64,000 bases of DNA, from contig NZ_AP023441.1 of assembly GCF_019976755.1 (NCBI RefSeq), forward strand, positions 7,003,501 through 7,067,500, in the 5' to 3' direction. Positions within the stretch are counted from its first letter, which is position 1; every line of letters starts with the position of its first letter. The stretch comes from Nostoc sp. MS1 (GTDB lineage: Bacteria > Cyanobacteriota > Cyanobacteriia > Cyanobacteriales > Nostocaceae). The position numbers and the translations under genes are program-made. Positions 50,325 through 61,000 of this stretch are shown here, in pieces. A model generated the notes under the pieces. The model was not told where the DNA came from and searched no databases. It saw only the letters and a program-made list of their open reading frames with translations.

Positions 50325-53300
50325 TCATAGTTCTCCTTCTTCGTAATCTGCTTGTGTATCTGTGATGGATGGTTGACCATCTTGTACTGAACCAATGACT
50401 TCAATCAGTTGTGCTAAGTTAGCGATCGCTGGATATTCAAAGAAGTTTTGTAAGGACAATTCCACAGAGAAAATATTTCGCAGGCGCGATATAACTTGAG
50501 TCGCTAACAGGGAATGACCACCAAGTTCAAAGAAGTTGTCATTCACACCGATGCGTTCAATACCCAAGACTTCACTCCAGATTTGTGCTAGTTGCGCTTC
50601 AATGGGTGTACGCGGCAGGACAAAGCCAGTCGAAAGATTGCGCGTAGCTGTATCAGGTGTAGGTAAGGCGCGGCGGTCTACTTTGCCATTGGGTGTCAAA
50701 GGCAGGGCATTGAGGAGAACAAAAGCACTTGGAACCATGTAATCAGGTAGCTTTTGCTGCACATAGGAACGTACTAACGGTACAAGTTTCTGGACTAATT
50801 TACCTTGTAAGGGGTTATTGGTGTAGTCAGCCCAAGATTTAGTGGTGATCGCGGCACTATCCCAGAAAGTAATTGCCGTTGTGTTAACATCATGGCGGCA
50901 GAAAACTACGTCATAGCAACCATCTTGGCTACTCTCCCACCAACTGGGGTAAACATCATAGCCCAGTTGTTGACCCAACTGGTAAAACTCCTCTGGCGAA
51001 ACCCCAACTTTGGGCTGTTGTGCTAATAATTGCCGCAGTTGTCCGACTGTCTCCACATCCGGGGGATTTTCTAACCAATGATAAATCAAGAGTGGTTGTT
51101 CTACCCGTTGATTAGGTACGCGCCTAATACCTAACAGTGGCGGTTGCTGTTGCAGTTGATGTTGAATTTGTGTCAACGAGAGTTGATCTAGTTGCCAATT
51201 GAACCAAGGAACTGTGGTTTCCTTAACTTGAGTGCCGATGTGCAGAGTTACATCATAGCGGAATTGGGTTAATTCATTTTCCGCACTGCCGCGTTTAGGC
51301 TGAATTTCTACCCAAGTGATTTGCGGAAAGCGGCTTTGTAGGGCAATGAAAAACCTGGGGTCAATCACCAACTCTTCTTCAATTGCCACACTATAATCTA
51401 CTTGCTGCTGCCATTGCTCAACTGTTCTTTCTTCAGAGGCTTGAAACAACTGCACTGCTGCATGGTATGGTTCGAGCAGAGGTAAGGAACGCACATCACC
51501 GATAAATAAGCTTCCTTGATTGCCAATAGCGGCGATCGCACCTTCAATCACCTGTAACAAATATTCCACACTGGGGAAATACTGCACAATTGAGTTCAAA
51601 ACTACGGTGTCGAACTCGCCTTGAGGAATACCTGTAAAGTTATCTGCCGTTTGATGCCGCAACTGCACATGATCTAAACCCTCAACCGTACTACATACCT
51701 GCTGAACGTACTTGATGACGGCGAGGGAATAATCAGTTCCCCAATACTGAGGGCATTTCTTGGCAATGCGCGATAGCAGTAACCCTGTACCACAACCAAT
51801 TTCTAATACACTCTGTGGCAAATTAGCTTGAATGCGGTTCGTTGTATTCTCTACCCACTCCTGCATTTCCCAATCTGGAATGGGTTGTTTGGTGTAGGAA
51901 CTGTTCCAACCAGCAAGATTCAATGTCAAGTCATCTGTGGCTGCTGCATCTTGGCTGTAGATTTGTTCATAGATCGTTAACCAGTCATTGACATACTCAC
52001 TTTGCCATTGTGCAACCTGTTCTTGTGATGTTTGACTGTGCAAGGCTGGTACTAAGTAACCTACCAGACGTTTACTTCCAGGGGAATCTTCCCTGACTAC
52101 GACAACAGACTCTTGTACCAAGGGGTGTTGGCTTAAAACTGCTTCAATTTCTTCTAGTTCGATGCGAAAACCGCGAATCTTGACTTGATTATCGATGCGA
52201 CCGAGAAATTGAATATTGCCATCACTCAAATAACGGACTTTATCACCAGTTTTATATAACTTGGAATTGTTAAAAGGATGAGGAACAAATTTTTCTTGGG
52301 TTAACTCGTGGCGGTTGAGGTATTCTTTTGCTAAACCATCTCCCCCGATGTAAAGTTCTCCCGGTACACCTACACCTACAGGTTGGACTTGCTCATCTAA
52401 CACATAGATTTGCGTGTTAGAAATTGGTCGTCCAATGGGAATAGTTGTCGCTTCTTCGCTGACTTCCTCCACCAAGTACCAGGATGTAAATGTGGTATTC
52501 TCTGTCGGGCCGTAAACATGGAGTAGTCGTTGCGGCGCACCATGTTTGATGACTTCTCTCACCCATTTCGGGTCTACTGCTTCACCACCAAACAGAAGAT
52601 GTTTCAGTTCACTGAAGGCTGAGGGGACTTCTTGGGCAATTTGATTAAATAAGGCAGTTGTCAAGAATAATACGCTGATACCTTGCCCTCGCATAAACGC
52701 GGCAAAGTTTCTCGGTGACAATGCGACATCTTTACTCACCCCTACCAACCGCGCACCGTTGAGTAATGCGCCCCAAATTTCAAAGGTGGCTGCATCAAAG
52801 GCGCAATTTGCCGCTTGGGCGATCGCATCTGTTGGTTCTATATTGATATAGTTGGTGTTGATCACTAAGCGGTTGACTGCTTTGTGAGTTACAGCTACGC
52901 CTTTGGGTTTGCCTGTGGAGCCGGAAGTATAGATGACATAAGCTAAATCCTCTGATGTCGCTGCGGCTTTGGGGTTTTCGTGACTGGAGCGGGCGTTAGC
53001 GGCGCTTAACGTTCGCGTAGCGTCTCGCAGAGAAGTTATCGCTTCCCCATCGGTATCAAAACACACCACTTTAGCTTGATGTGCGGGAATCTTCTCGGCT
53101 AATTTATCTGTGGTTAACAGTACCGTTATCTGGGTATCATCGATGATGAAACTTAAACGTTCTTGAGGATAATCGGTATCCAAAGGCACATAAGCCCCGC
53201 CAGCCTTGAGAATTGCCAACATTCCCACAACCAGAGATACAGACCTTTCTACACATATACCCACCAGCACCCCTGGTTTTACTCCCAGTTTTTGCAGATA

Positions 53301-55016
53301 ATGTGCTAGTTGATTTGCCTGAGTATTTAACTGGTGATATGTGAGTTGTTGGTTGCCAAAGACTACCGCAACTGCATCTGGAGTTTTTTCTACTTGGGCG
53401 GCAAACAAATCATGAATACATTGGTGACTGGGATAATTACTAGAGGTATTGTTCCACTCTACTAACAATTGCTGTTTTTCTTGTGCTGTCAGTAGGGGCA
53501 GTTTGTTGATTGGTTGCGCTGGGTTGGTAACAATGGTTGTTAACAAATTTATATAATGCTGCATCATGCGGGCGATCGTTGCCCCATCAAATAAATCAGT
53601 ACTGTAATAACAATAACCTTCCAGACCTCCGGCAACTTCCCAGAGGTGAACTTCTAGGTCAAATCGCACTGCATCCAAATCCCAAGGCATCTGTTCGACG
53701 TTTACACCAGCCAGATCCCAAGGGTAAGTTGCCGCATTCTGAAGCGCAAACATCACTTGCACTAGGGGGTTGCGATCCAAGTTTCGTTCCAACTGCAACT
53801 GTTCAACCAACATCTCAAAGGGTAAATCTTGATGCTCATAGGCATCTTCAGTCACCTGTTGCACCTGTAACAGTAGAGCTTCAAAGCTGAGTGCTAGGGA
53901 TAAATCAAATCTCAATGCTAGGGTATTGACAAAAAAGCCAATTAACCCTTCGATTTCTTTACGGTTGCGATTGGCGATGGGGGAGCCAACCACAAGATCC
54001 GTTTGCCCACTGTAGCGAGAGAGTAAGACGACAAAACCCGCCAGTAGGGTCATATACAGAGTGCTGCCTGACTCTTGGCTGAGTTGTTTCAGCCTAGCAG
54101 TCAGCTTGCTATCGAGTTGAAAGCGTTCTGTTCCTCCCCGAAAGCTCTGTATAACTGGGCGCTTGCGGTCTGTAGGTAACTCTAATAAAGGTGGCGCTCC
54201 TGCTAGCTGTTGCTTCCAGTAGCCTAGTTGCGCTGCTAAATTATCACCGCTTAACCACTGCCTCTGCCATACGGCGAAATCCGCATACTGAATGGGTAGT
54301 TCTGATAGGGGCGCTGGTTTACCCATACAGAAAGCTGTATACAGGATGGACAACTCCCGGATGAAGATGCCAATTGACCAGCCATCAGCCGCAATGTGGT
54401 GGATATTTACTAACAACACGTGCTTTTGCGGCTGCAATTTCAATACAGTCAGCCGCATTAAGGGGCTTTGCGACAGGTCAAATGGTGTTTGTGCGTCTTG
54501 GACGGCTAGCCTTTGGGCTGCTTGTTCTGGTTCACTTTCCTGTTGCAAGTCAACTATTGGTAAATCCCATTGAGGATGCGGATCAATTACTTGTGCAGGA
54601 ACACCATCCACCTCACAAAAACGAGTCCGCAGGGCTTCATGGCGCTGTAAGATTTCTCCCATTGCTTGTTTGAGAGCATCTACGTTGAGAGAACCGCTCA
54701 GTGCAAATGCCCCAGCTATGTTATATGTGGCAGTTGCACCTTCCAATTGGTAAAGAAACCAGAGTCTTGCTTGGGCAAATGATAGGGGTAAGTGAGTATT
54801 GCGGGGAACGGGAACAAGCGGCTGGGCGACAGATTCGGCTTGGAGATTAATCTTTTGCAGAAAATTAATAATTTCGGCTTTGCGAGTTTGCAGTTGCTCA
54901 CGAATCTCTGCTGTGAGTACACCTTGGGGGGCATTACAGCGTAGGCGGTCGCCTTCTAGGGTCAGCTTGATGTCGAGACTGATTAACTCAGACAAAAAAG
55001 TTTCAATAGCTTTCAT
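50325..55016 (-). CDS. NRPS, C-A(Ile)-N-methyltransferase-PCP module
   Basis: The protein has 1563 residues. TubC-like docking domain (about 1-55), condensation (about 70-500, HHIAADG), adenylation (about 525-985, YTSGSTGKPKG), inserted N-methyltransferase (about 1020-1350, VLEIGCGTGLLLS), A-domain tail and PCP (LGGHSLLATQV, about 1503). The specificity code by alignment to GrsA is DAFFLGVTFK, predicting Ile, which would be N-methylated. Second extension module. The ATG overlaps the stop of the PKS/NRPS gene by four bases, so translation is coupled. Between the A2 and A3 core motifs it has an extra segment (SLRDATRTLSAANARS) encoded by a dispersed repeat. The C-terminal tail is acidic (DTQADYEEGEL). 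Confidence 0.93.
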   Translation of the reverse strand: MKAIETFLSELISLDIKLTLEGDRLRCNAPQGVLTAEIREQLQTRKAEIINFLQKINLQAESVAQPLVPVPRNTHLPLSFAQARLWFLYQLEGATATYNIAGAFALSGSLNVDALKQAMGEILQRHEALRTRFCEVDGVPAQVIDPHPQWDLPIVDLQQESEPEQAAQRLAVQDAQTPFDLSQSPLMRLTVLKLQPQKHVLLVNIHHIAADGWSIGIFIRELSILYTAFCMGKPAPLSELPIQYADFAVWQRQWLSGDNLAAQLGYWKQQLAGAPPLLELPTDRKRPVIQSFRGGTERFQLDSKLTARLKQLSQESGSTLYMTLLAGFVVLLSRYSGQTDLVVGSPIANRNRKEIEGLIGFFVNTLALRFDLSLALSFEALLLQVQQVTEDAYEHQDLPFEMLVEQLQLERNLDRNPLVQVMFALQNAATYPWDLAGVNVEQMPWDLDAVRFDLEVHLWEVAGGLEGYCYYSTDLFDGATIARMMQHYINLLTTIVTNPAQPINKLPLLTAQEKQQLLVEWNNTSSNYPSHQCIHDLFAAQVEKTPDAVAVVFGNQQLTYHQLNTQANQLAHYLQKLGVKPGVLVGICVERSVSLVVGMLAILKAGGAYVPLDTDYPQERLSFIIDDTQITVLLTTDKLAEKIPAHQAKVVCFDTDGEAITSLRDATRTLSAANARSSHENPKAAATSEDLAYVIYTSGSTGKPKGVAVTHKAVNRLVINTNYINIEPTDAIAQAANCAFDAATFEIWGALLNGARLVGVSKDVALSPRNFAAFMRGQGISVLFLTTALFNQIAQEVPSAFSELKHLLFGGEAVDPKWVREVIKHGAPQRLLHVYGPTENTTFTSWYLVEEVSEEATTIPIGRPISNTQIYVLDEQVQPVGVGVPGELYIGGDGLAKEYLNRHELTQEKFVPHPFNNSKLYKTGDKVRYLSDGNIQFLGRIDNQVKIRGFRIELEEIEAVLSQHPLVQESVVVVREDSPGSKRLVGYLVPALHSQTSQEQVAQWQSEYVNDWLTIYEQIYSQDAAATDDLTLNLAGWNSSYTKQPIPDWEMQEWVENTTNRIQANLPQSVLEIGCGTGLLLSRIAKKCPQYWGTDYSLAVIKYVQQVCSTVEGLDHVQLRHQTADNFTGIPQGEFDTVVLNSIVQYFPSVEYLLQVIEGAIAAIGNQGSLFIGDVRSLPLLEPYHAAVQLFQASEERTVEQWQQQVDYSVAIEEELVIDPRFFIALQSRFPQITWVEIQPKRGSAENELTQFRYDVTLHIGTQVKETTVPWFNWQLDQLSLTQIQHQLQQQPPLLGIRRVPNQRVEQPLLIYHWLENPPDVETVGQLRQLLAQQPKVGVSPEEFYQLGQQLGYDVYPSWWESSQDGCYDVVFCRHDVNTTAITFWDSAAITTKSWADYTNNPLQGKLVQKLVPLVRSYVQQKLPDYMVPSAFVLLNALPLTPNGKVDRRALPTPDTATRNLSTGFVLPRTPIEAQLAQIWSEVLGIERIGVNDNFFELGGHSLLATQVISRLRNIFSVELSLQNFFEYPAIANLAQLIEVIGSVQDGQPSITDTQADYEEGEL
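50490..51615 (-). repeat. large diverged duplicate of 45600-46728 (MT end to PCP)
   Basis: This is the second copy of the shared block, spanning the second half of the methyltransferase, the A-domain tail and most of the PCP. Sequence identity falls off sharply on both sides of the block at the protein level. Confidence 0.85.
52988..53035. repeat. dispersed repeat inserted in frame in the Ile A domain
   Basis: CGTTCGCGTAGCGTCTCGCA plus GAGAAG (53010-53035), with flanking GC-rich sequence, is a common Nostoc repeat signature. It is in frame on the coding strand and adds about 16 residues compared with the neighbouring A domains, just before the ATP-binding core motif. Confidence 0.7.
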
Positions 55017-58000
55017 AGGTCAATTTCCTCCCGGTTATCTAATGACTCACTCACAGACTCTTGTAGTTTTTGCATGGTGGAGCGAATTTCTTCCACACTC
55101 ACAGCCAACTGGGCTACTGTGGGTTGTTTCAACAGTCGGCGCTGAGGAAACTCTAGAGAGAATGTTTCTCGCAACCGAGAGATGACCTGAGTGGCTTTGA
55201 GGGAGTTACCGCCCATTTCAAAGAAGTTGTCATTGATGCCAACCTTTTCCACTTGTAGGACTTGGGCGAAAATATCTGCGATCGCCGCTTCTGTAGAATT
55301 ACTTGGTGCAACATAACTGACTGAACGGCTCAGTTCTAGGTCAGGTAATGGTAGGGCGCGGCGGTCTACTTTGCCGTTCGCTGTCAGTGGTAACGACTCC
55401 AAGATGACAAAAGCATTGGGAATCATATACTCTGGTAACTTGGCTTTGAGGAATTGCCGCAGTTCGTTAATATTCGCCTTCTGCTGTGCTACTACATAAG
55501 CGACCAAAAATTTATCACCAGGATTTTTTTCCTGGGTAATTACACAACATACCTGCACATCATCATGTTGACTGAGTACGGCTTCAATTTCTCCCAACTC
55601 GATACGGAAGCCCCGCACCTTAACTTGGTTGTCAATTCGTCCCAAGTATTGAATATTACCATCAATTAAATAACGGACTAAATCTCCAGTTTTGTAAAGT
55701 CGGGCATCGGGTGCATCACTCCAGGGATGGGGAATGAATTTCTCCTTTGTCAATTCCCTACGGTTGAGATATCCTCTTGCCAATCCCGCACCCCCAATGT
55801 GCAGTTCTCCGGGTACACCGACAGGAACGGGTTGTAAGTGCTTGTCTAAAATGTAAACTTGTGTATTACCAATGGGGCGACCAATGGGGATGGACTCTGT
55901 AGTTGCATCAATCTCTCTAGGGATGGGGTGACAACAGGTAAAAGTTGTGCTCTCCGTCGGCCCATATCCATTAATGATTTGTGTTTCTGGTAAAGCTTGT
56001 AAAGCTCTCTGGACATGAGCAACCGAAAGGGCTTCCCCACCAACGAGTAGTTGTTTAATTCCCAAGAGAGCCTTTTCATCATCATCAATAATCGAGTTAA
56101 ACAAAGCCGCCGTCAGCCATAAAATGGTAACGCCATGTTTTTTGATTTCATTGCCCAGAGTTGGCGATGTGGGGATAGTTCCAGGGAAGAGAACGCATTT
56201 CGCCCCATGCAGCAAAGCGCCCCAAATTTCTAATGTGGAAGCATCAAAAGAAATCGGCGCTAGTTGCAAAAATACTTGTGTAGCATCGAAATCAGCGTAA
56301 TTTACACCAAACAATAGACGATTAATCCCACGGTGAACAACTTCAACGCCTTTCGGTTGACCTGTAGACCCTGATGTATACATCACATAAGCCAAGTTAC
56401 TCGGTTGCACATCAGCAATCAAGTTATCTTGACTATATTTAGCAATTAAGTGAACGTCAGCATCCAAACAAACAAGCTTGGCATGATGTTGAGGTAGTCT
56501 CGCCAAAAGTGACTGTTGGGTGAGCAAGACGGAAACTTGAGCATCTTCTAGCATCAAGCTCAAACGTTCTTGGGGATATTCAGGGTCAAGTGGAACATAA
56601 GCACCACCCGCCTTGAGAATCCCTAACAATCCGACAATCATTTCTATGGAGCGTTCCACACATAACCCAACCAGCATATCTGCGCCCACACCTAAAGATT
56701 TGAGGTAGTTTGCCAACTGGTTAGCGCGGCAGTTTAATTGATGGTAGGTGATTTGTTGATTGGCAAACACCAATGCTACTGCATCGGGATGGCGCTGGAC
56801 TTGTTGCTCAAACAACTCATGGATGCACTTATCCTCTGGATAATCTGTTTGAGTATCATTCCACTCGACTAATAACTGATGACTTTGGGCAGGAGTTAGT
56901 AGGGGTAATGAGCGCAGATGTTGTTTTGGCTCGCTCACAACTGCTTGCAGCAGAGTTTGAAAATGACTCAACCAACGCCCAATGGTGTCTGCATCGAATA
57001 GGGTTGTATTATAGTCACATTCAAGTATGAGTTCCCCGGCTATTTCTATCACATTTAAATGCAGATCCCGATCCTTAAAGCTCACAGTTTGCCGGAATAA
57101 ACTAATCTCCAGTTGCGACATTTGTGGCAGAGAAATCGGTGGCTCTAAATTAAAGCTCACGTCAATCAAAGGAGAGCGACTGTTGTCTCTTGGGAGATTC
57201 AGTTGATTGAGCAATTGGGCAAAAGGATAATCTTGATGCTCATAAGCCGTAAATAAATTATCCCGCATCTGTTGGAGATATTCGGCAAATGTAGGATTAC
57301 CCGACAATTGACTGCGTATCGGTAGGAAATGGGCGCAGTAACCAACCATCGCCTCACTGCCTAAAAGCGTTCTCCCAGATGTGGGAACCCCGACAATAAT
57401 ATCGTCCTGTCCTGTCAGGCGATGAATTAATGTGGTGTAAATCGATAGCAGGGTCATCAGCAAGGTGCAGCCCTGTTGACGACTGAACAGTTTCAGGTTT
57501 TTGGTGACTTGAGCATCCAGCTTGATGCTTGTCCGACTGGCGTGATAAGTTTTGATGGCTGGGCGAGTGCGATCGCTTGGCAAATCTAGAATAGGCGGTG
57601 CAGCCAATTTCTGCGACCAGTAGGATTGGTGTGTTTTACTTTCCTCGCTCTGGTGTTGCTGATTTTGCCACTCGACAAATTCCCGGTATTGTTTGGGGGG
57701 CTTGAGTTGGGAAATGGTTCCTTGAGACTTAGCCGAATACACAACCCCCAATTCTCGCAGAATCACACCTAATGACCAGCCATCAACTACGATGTGATGG
57801 GCAGTTAAAACCAATAAATGCTGTTCTGGCTCTAATTTGAGCAGATGCAGCCGGATCAGACAACCACCAGCAAGGTCGAAGGGTTTTTGGCTTTCTTGCT
57901 TGAGCCACTGGGCGGCGTGATTCTTAGCGTCTTCTACACCAGTAAAATCTATGACAGGGCAATCTACTTTAAAAGTAGGTAATATTTCCTGCACATCCCC

Positions 58001-61000
58001 CTGGGAACTGATTTTTGTCCGCAGTGCCTCGTGACGGTCAACAACTTGCTGTAGCGCCTTAGTCATGGCGCTGGCGTTCACAGGCCCTTGTAATTGCAGC
58101 GTTACAGATTCGTTATAGGCAACTGAGCCATCATCGCCTAACTGGGCTAACATCCAGAGTTGCTTTTGGGCTTCAGTTAGGGGAATGGTGTCATTGGGCT
58201 TTGGTTGTGAATATAACTCTTTGAGAGCGTTGAGGTGGGGTAAATTCTCCAAAACCGCCCCTTCATCTACACCGAAGTCGATAAAGCAGGCGATTTCATC
58301 AACCCCCACAGCCCGCAAATTATCAACCACCTTGGCACAAGAGGCGGGAGTGCCAATCAAAGCACTGGTTTGCACATAACGTTCATAAGCCGAGGATAAT
58401 AGAAAGTCCTGGTCTTCTGGGGAAAGTTGGTCAAAATCGATTTGCAGACCTTGGCTTTTCATCATATTCTGCAACAGCCCCAGGGAAGATTTCAAATAAT
58501 TGAAGAAGGGCTGTTTGGCTTGCTGGCGGGTTTGCTCTAAGTCACTGCCAACGAAAGTATGTAGTAATAGGGTGACAGTTCCCGATGCTGGCGGATAACC
58601 ATTTTTTGCCAATGATTCACGGTACAGGGCGATATTTTGGGCTAAATCTTCTACGCTTTGTCCCATGAGATTTGTTAAAATGCCTGCACCAATTTCGCCG
58701 GCGCGAATGTAAGTATCTGGATTGTTGACAACTGTAATCCAAATGGGTAGTTGGGATTGCATAGGCATGGGGAAGGTTTTCACCCTAACCTTTTTCCCCA
58801 ACCCATCGACTGCTTCGATAGATTCCCCTTGCCAAAGTTGCTGCACAGTGGCAATTTCTTGGAACATCAGTTCCCGATGTTGACCAAAATTTTGGGGTGC
58901 GAGGACAAAATCATGGGAATGCCAACCGGAGGCAAAAGAAATACCTACTCTACCTTGGGAGAGGTTGTCAACTACTGCCCATTCTTCGGCAATACGAATG
59001 GGGTGATGCAAGGGTAGCACCACACTTCCTGAGCGTAACTGAATCTGCTGAGTTTCCCGCGCTAGGGCAGCAGCAATCACTGAGGGATTGGGTGAAAAAC
59101 CGCCGAAGGCATGAAAGTGTCGTTCGGGAATCCAGATGGCGGTGAAGCCGTGGCGATCGCCAAACTCTGCGCCTTTAAATAACAGGTTATACTTGTCTGT
59201 GCTAAATTCTGCGTCGTAGCTACCAAAATAGTACAAGCTGAATTGCACGGGTTTTTGCTCTGGGGAACTAACTTTTAGGTCTAAGTTAGTTGGTGCAGAC
59301 CGATGTCGCTCCCAAAATCCTTTGGCTGGGGTGGTGGCGCTGTTTTCTGTCTCACGAGAGGCTGGAGACATCAACTGCTTTTTTGCGCTTAAAAAACCTC
59401 CTGCCCGCAGTTCCTTGATAGTATCTTTGACGGCTTGAATTATATGGTCAATATCTGCATCGGTATGTGCTGTAGAAAGATAACATCTGCGTCCTTCCCA
59501 GATGTAAACACCTTTGTCAATTAAATGATAAAAAAATAAATCTAGATTTTGGGAGAAAGTAAACCGAAACTGCGAACCAAAATGCACAACGCGGATAGGT
59601 ACATCTTCGGCTTCAAAGTAAGAGTTAAGTGTTTGTGCAAACTGGGAAGTGCGTTGATTTAACTGCTCCTGAAGCGCAGGGCCTTGTTGTTGGAGATGCT
59701 TCAGCACTGCCAAGGCAGCAACCATACTTGTATGATTTTTATTAAAAGTGCCGGCGAAAAATATTCTTTCCGCCTCTGGATAAGAAGCATCTCCATAGTT
59801 CCACATACCACCATCGAGAGCATTCATGTACTGGGCTTTCCCAGCGATCGCTCCTATGGGAGTCCCACCGCCCACAATCTTGCCATAGGTGACGATATCT
59901 GCTTGAATGCCAAACCAAGCCTGCGCTCCCCCTGGGTGGATGCGAAAACCTACAAGCACTTCATCAAAAATTAGTACCGTTCCTGATGCTTGTGTTAATT
60001 GCCGCAATTGATGTAAAAACTCTTTGGGCTGCAAATCTGGTTTCAGTCCCTGCACAGGCTCAACCAGTACAGCCGCTAATTCCTGAGCATGGGCTTGCAA
60101 AATCTCAATAGATTTTGGCTCGCCATAATCCAGTACGAGAACATCTTCCACGAATTTATGAGATACTCCTGAGTCTAGGGGTATAGCAGCAACCTGATTG
60201 TTGCTGGTGGCTAAGACTCCATCAAAATGACCATGATAGGAATTAGTAAATAGAGCCACCTTAGCCCGACCTGTTGCCGAACGTGCTAGCCGCAGGGCTG
60301 TCATAACTGCTTCTGTTCCTGAGTTACAAAAAGTAACTCGCTCCATACCCGTCAGTTCGCTAATTAACTGGGCAACTTCTCCCGCTAATTTAGACTGGGG
60401 GCCTATTTGTAAACCTTGTTGCAGGTGCTTTTGCAGGGCGGTGGTAATAAACTGGGGGGCGTGACCAAAAAGCAGCACCCCAAAGCCCATAGTAATATCT
60501 ACATATTCATTCCCGTCTACATCCCACAGCCTGGAACCTTGTGCGCGATCGCCGACAATGGGATAAAGCATCTCTTTCATGGAGGGGCGAAAGCCAGTGA
60601 TAGCTCTACCATCGGCTAGTACCGGACGATAAGTTTGTGCCATTTGTTTTGATTTTTGATGGCGCTGGTTGTAGCGATCGCTGAATTCTTTGAGATGCTG
60701 CTGTTGTTTTCCTGTAACATCTGCAATAAGAGCAGGAAGAGGTGGGGATGATTGCTTGATCTGCGGTTGGGTGGGAGTGATGGGGTTTTGTGGCTCTGGG
60801 CGGGGCGCATCAACGGCTGGCGTGATGCTTGGTGTTGATTGCATCTGTCCCTGGGATAAAATTATCTTTGCACCACCACCGCGTAAAACATCTAATTGCT
60901 GAGACATTAAATCAGCTAAGATTTGCGACTGCTGAGACACAACTTGGAGTTGCTGTGTCATAATTTTTTCCAAAGCAGTCTGTGGTAATACTGTTTCTTG

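Noticed and set aside
42485..54934. Many 60-128-codon frames on the opposite strand of the NRPS genes
   Set aside because: They recur at equivalent places in homologous modules (for example 45648-45854 and 50536-50742), as expected of antisense shadows of conserved domains, and have no start signals.
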